Assembly (NCBI GenBank): GCA_012514225.1
Contig: JAAZAQ010000063.1
Coordinates: 1 to 7,680 of the forward strand
DNA length: 7,680 nt
Reading direction: 5' to 3'
Source of the DNA: Clostridiales bacterium
GTDB lineage: Bacteria > Bacillota > Clostridia > Christensenellales > Aristaeellaceae
In this document: one piece after another, positions 7,601 to 7,680 of the stretch
Numbering within the stretch: the first letter of the stretch is position 1
Layout of the letters: the number at the start of each line of letters is the position of its first letter
Notes under the pieces: model-generated
Databases searched by the model: none
What the model was told of the DNA's origin: nothing
What the model saw: only the letters and a program-made list of their open reading frames with translations
Program-made: the position numbers and the translations under genes

Positions 7601-7680
7601 GGTGTCGCTGGCCCGGTGCCCGCTCATCCAGGGGGCGGAATAGGGAATCTGCGGTGAAACGGCCGTGAAGCCGTAACCCA
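4679..7680 (-). CDS. Large cytoplasmic GAP1-like protein (5' end outside window)
   Basis: The frame is open from the right edge to a TAG at 4679, giving 999 visible residues. An ATG at 7627 is internal: the 17 codons before it read GYGFTAVSPQIPYSAPW, stay open to the edge and resemble protein, so the true start is outside. There is no signal peptide or membrane segment; most of the protein is predicted helical. Counting from the first full codon, 1-12 and 53-65 (DGRPFGYTEYLAV) recall the N-terminal type 2 domain of GTPase-associated protein 1 (GAP1). Residues 180-198 (LLPHLPEPVRHIVSVSVGS) recall the LLP...R..SFsT stretch of the GAP1 middle domain. The remaining ~800 residues resemble the long helical GAP1 C-terminal region in kind only. 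Such proteins are known from comparative genomics of GTPase-centred, vWA-containing systems, and vWA genes do follow here. The family call is by eye and moderate; the gene call is strong. A diverged helical scaffold of another family is the main alternative. Confidence 0.93.
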   Translation of the reverse strand, partial: GYGFTAVSPQIPYSAPWMSGHRASDTFSQQPILEMHCAGFGKPVFIASRWVVDGRPFGYTEYLAVPPPEERALRQAFLSEPGRMLYHAFTGKDEFLELDTPGGSGQARLPVGEVPLPPLPRDAAPEMPEDMLASLLADAWANSFMRLIGGDYTPVRVSLSTPEERDSALQQGLAFLNRVLLPHLPEPVRHIVSVSVGSHWKSIPRAAGSSTPAVAFTLPDGEPFSMPGGYDLVSRQFTPMHNAGWAELGMALIRKQGLEDYEAWIEILPEHPLLADFEAAWYLYSIRRVLRQPHTRAELEAAIRSHQKLENLLNRKYQGIPRGTRRLLLLGTEADLARAYKGLVGHQTLLPRGFQKLLVERLFTLGEELAQEGRGEQASALRADYQAILAAPETADEGYQEPPVFGMLTNADLQKMALPKDRDLYLEMIRLALGHAAKQPVNEKQWAALEDLFKNKLQGAHQAKLAGILADYTLAGLENGFPVKSARNVHRLLNRHPEQVKEFPEAVVRRFAAGLPDSLTNTEQLKQAVQYRNYIKEQQDEQGGQTLTRGFYDAVHRFIAQRPDEGAISLNQLIEASNDMNFGWVNYPELMADACRLLETRGTAAPARLEEGEASKLGELARKHGGDAPLRLKAALDPLASGTQDENTMKSLKILLPTVFRAPPSQAPESLWMAAWRGMVFESLGKCLEPGAVKVDGLLKPQRAWEENCPIKSPALDSFDQLEQWHIPAAELERFSYPLLYKALQASSLEALSRHLPGWKPGGGWFSRLLDGILQNKLLDEKFQFFRNQGHSMPDIQSMWSLLNAYNGNHKWDTALEALRFVLDGHDGDIRGTLGRFAGLRQRDLAGFLLGNLLAQSAWEDGQAVDASAGKWDARVVDVRLAMAAMASIRKGEPPQPAVPEFLKLLRLDSQALEKANPWDNKEGTRAFSFVLNLFRWLESMGFHQAAEELGSLLSSWRFTRQARNRQKNRMVFSPAIRGGKSPADEGFSPAIRAWLDLK
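4700..4762 (-). repeat. Duplicated FSPAIR peptide at the C-terminus of the GAP1-like protein
   Basis: The hexapeptide FSPAIR occurs at 4762-4745 and again at 4717-4700, 15 codons apart, in the last 27 residues. The two DNA copies match at 14 of 18 bases. The differences fall at third codon positions, so the peptide and not just the DNA looks conserved. It could be a short docking motif or the remnant of a small tandem duplication. Confidence 0.65.

Noticed and set aside
7625..7627. ATG as the true start of the GAP1-like protein
   Set aside because: Seventeen preceding codons remain open to the window edge and read as family-like protein, and I see no ribosome site before this ATG (the preceding bases are C-rich). 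The start is probably outside.

Overview
The window is one co-directional block of four minus-strand genes, read from right to left. Coding density is near total: the gaps are 29 and 31 bases, and one junction is a 4-base ATGA overlap. The DNA is GC-rich. All three starts inside the window have clear purine-rich Shine-Dalgarno sites (GGAGGA, GGGAGG, AAAGGA). That fits a high-GC Gram-positive such as a clostridial relative, but no marker gene fixes the taxonomy and this is a weak inference. No RNA gene, mobile element, CRISPR array, promoter or terminator was seen, and no stretch of 300 bases lacks a gene. The operon's promoter and terminator must lie outside the window.

Layout in transcription order: (1) 7680-4679, a large soluble helical protein, 999 residues visible and cut at its N-terminus. 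Its first part resembles the GTPase-associated protein 1 (GAP1) family of GTPase-centred conflict systems. (2) 4647-4138, a 169-residue protein with four membrane segments and a basic tail. (3) 4108-923, a 1061-residue protein with a signal peptide, a von Willebrand A-like (vWA) domain lacking the metal-site residues, Ig-like and cadherin-like beta domains, one C-terminal transmembrane helix and a cytoplasmic beta-rich domain. (4) 926-1, an exported vWA protein with an intact metal-ion-dependent adhesion site (MIDAS), cut by the left edge after 308 residues.

Together they look like a membrane-spanning module. Two surface-exposed vWA-type proteins, one metal-competent and one degenerate, would be tied through a single-pass helix and a small polytopic protein to a cytoplasmic GAP1-like component. 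GAP1 proteins are known from published comparative genomics to be encoded beside vWA proteins and GTPases. No GTPase is in this window; the prediction is that one lies just outside. The exported vWA pair with cadherin-like repeats is the least familiar part of the arrangement and the best candidate for something undescribed.
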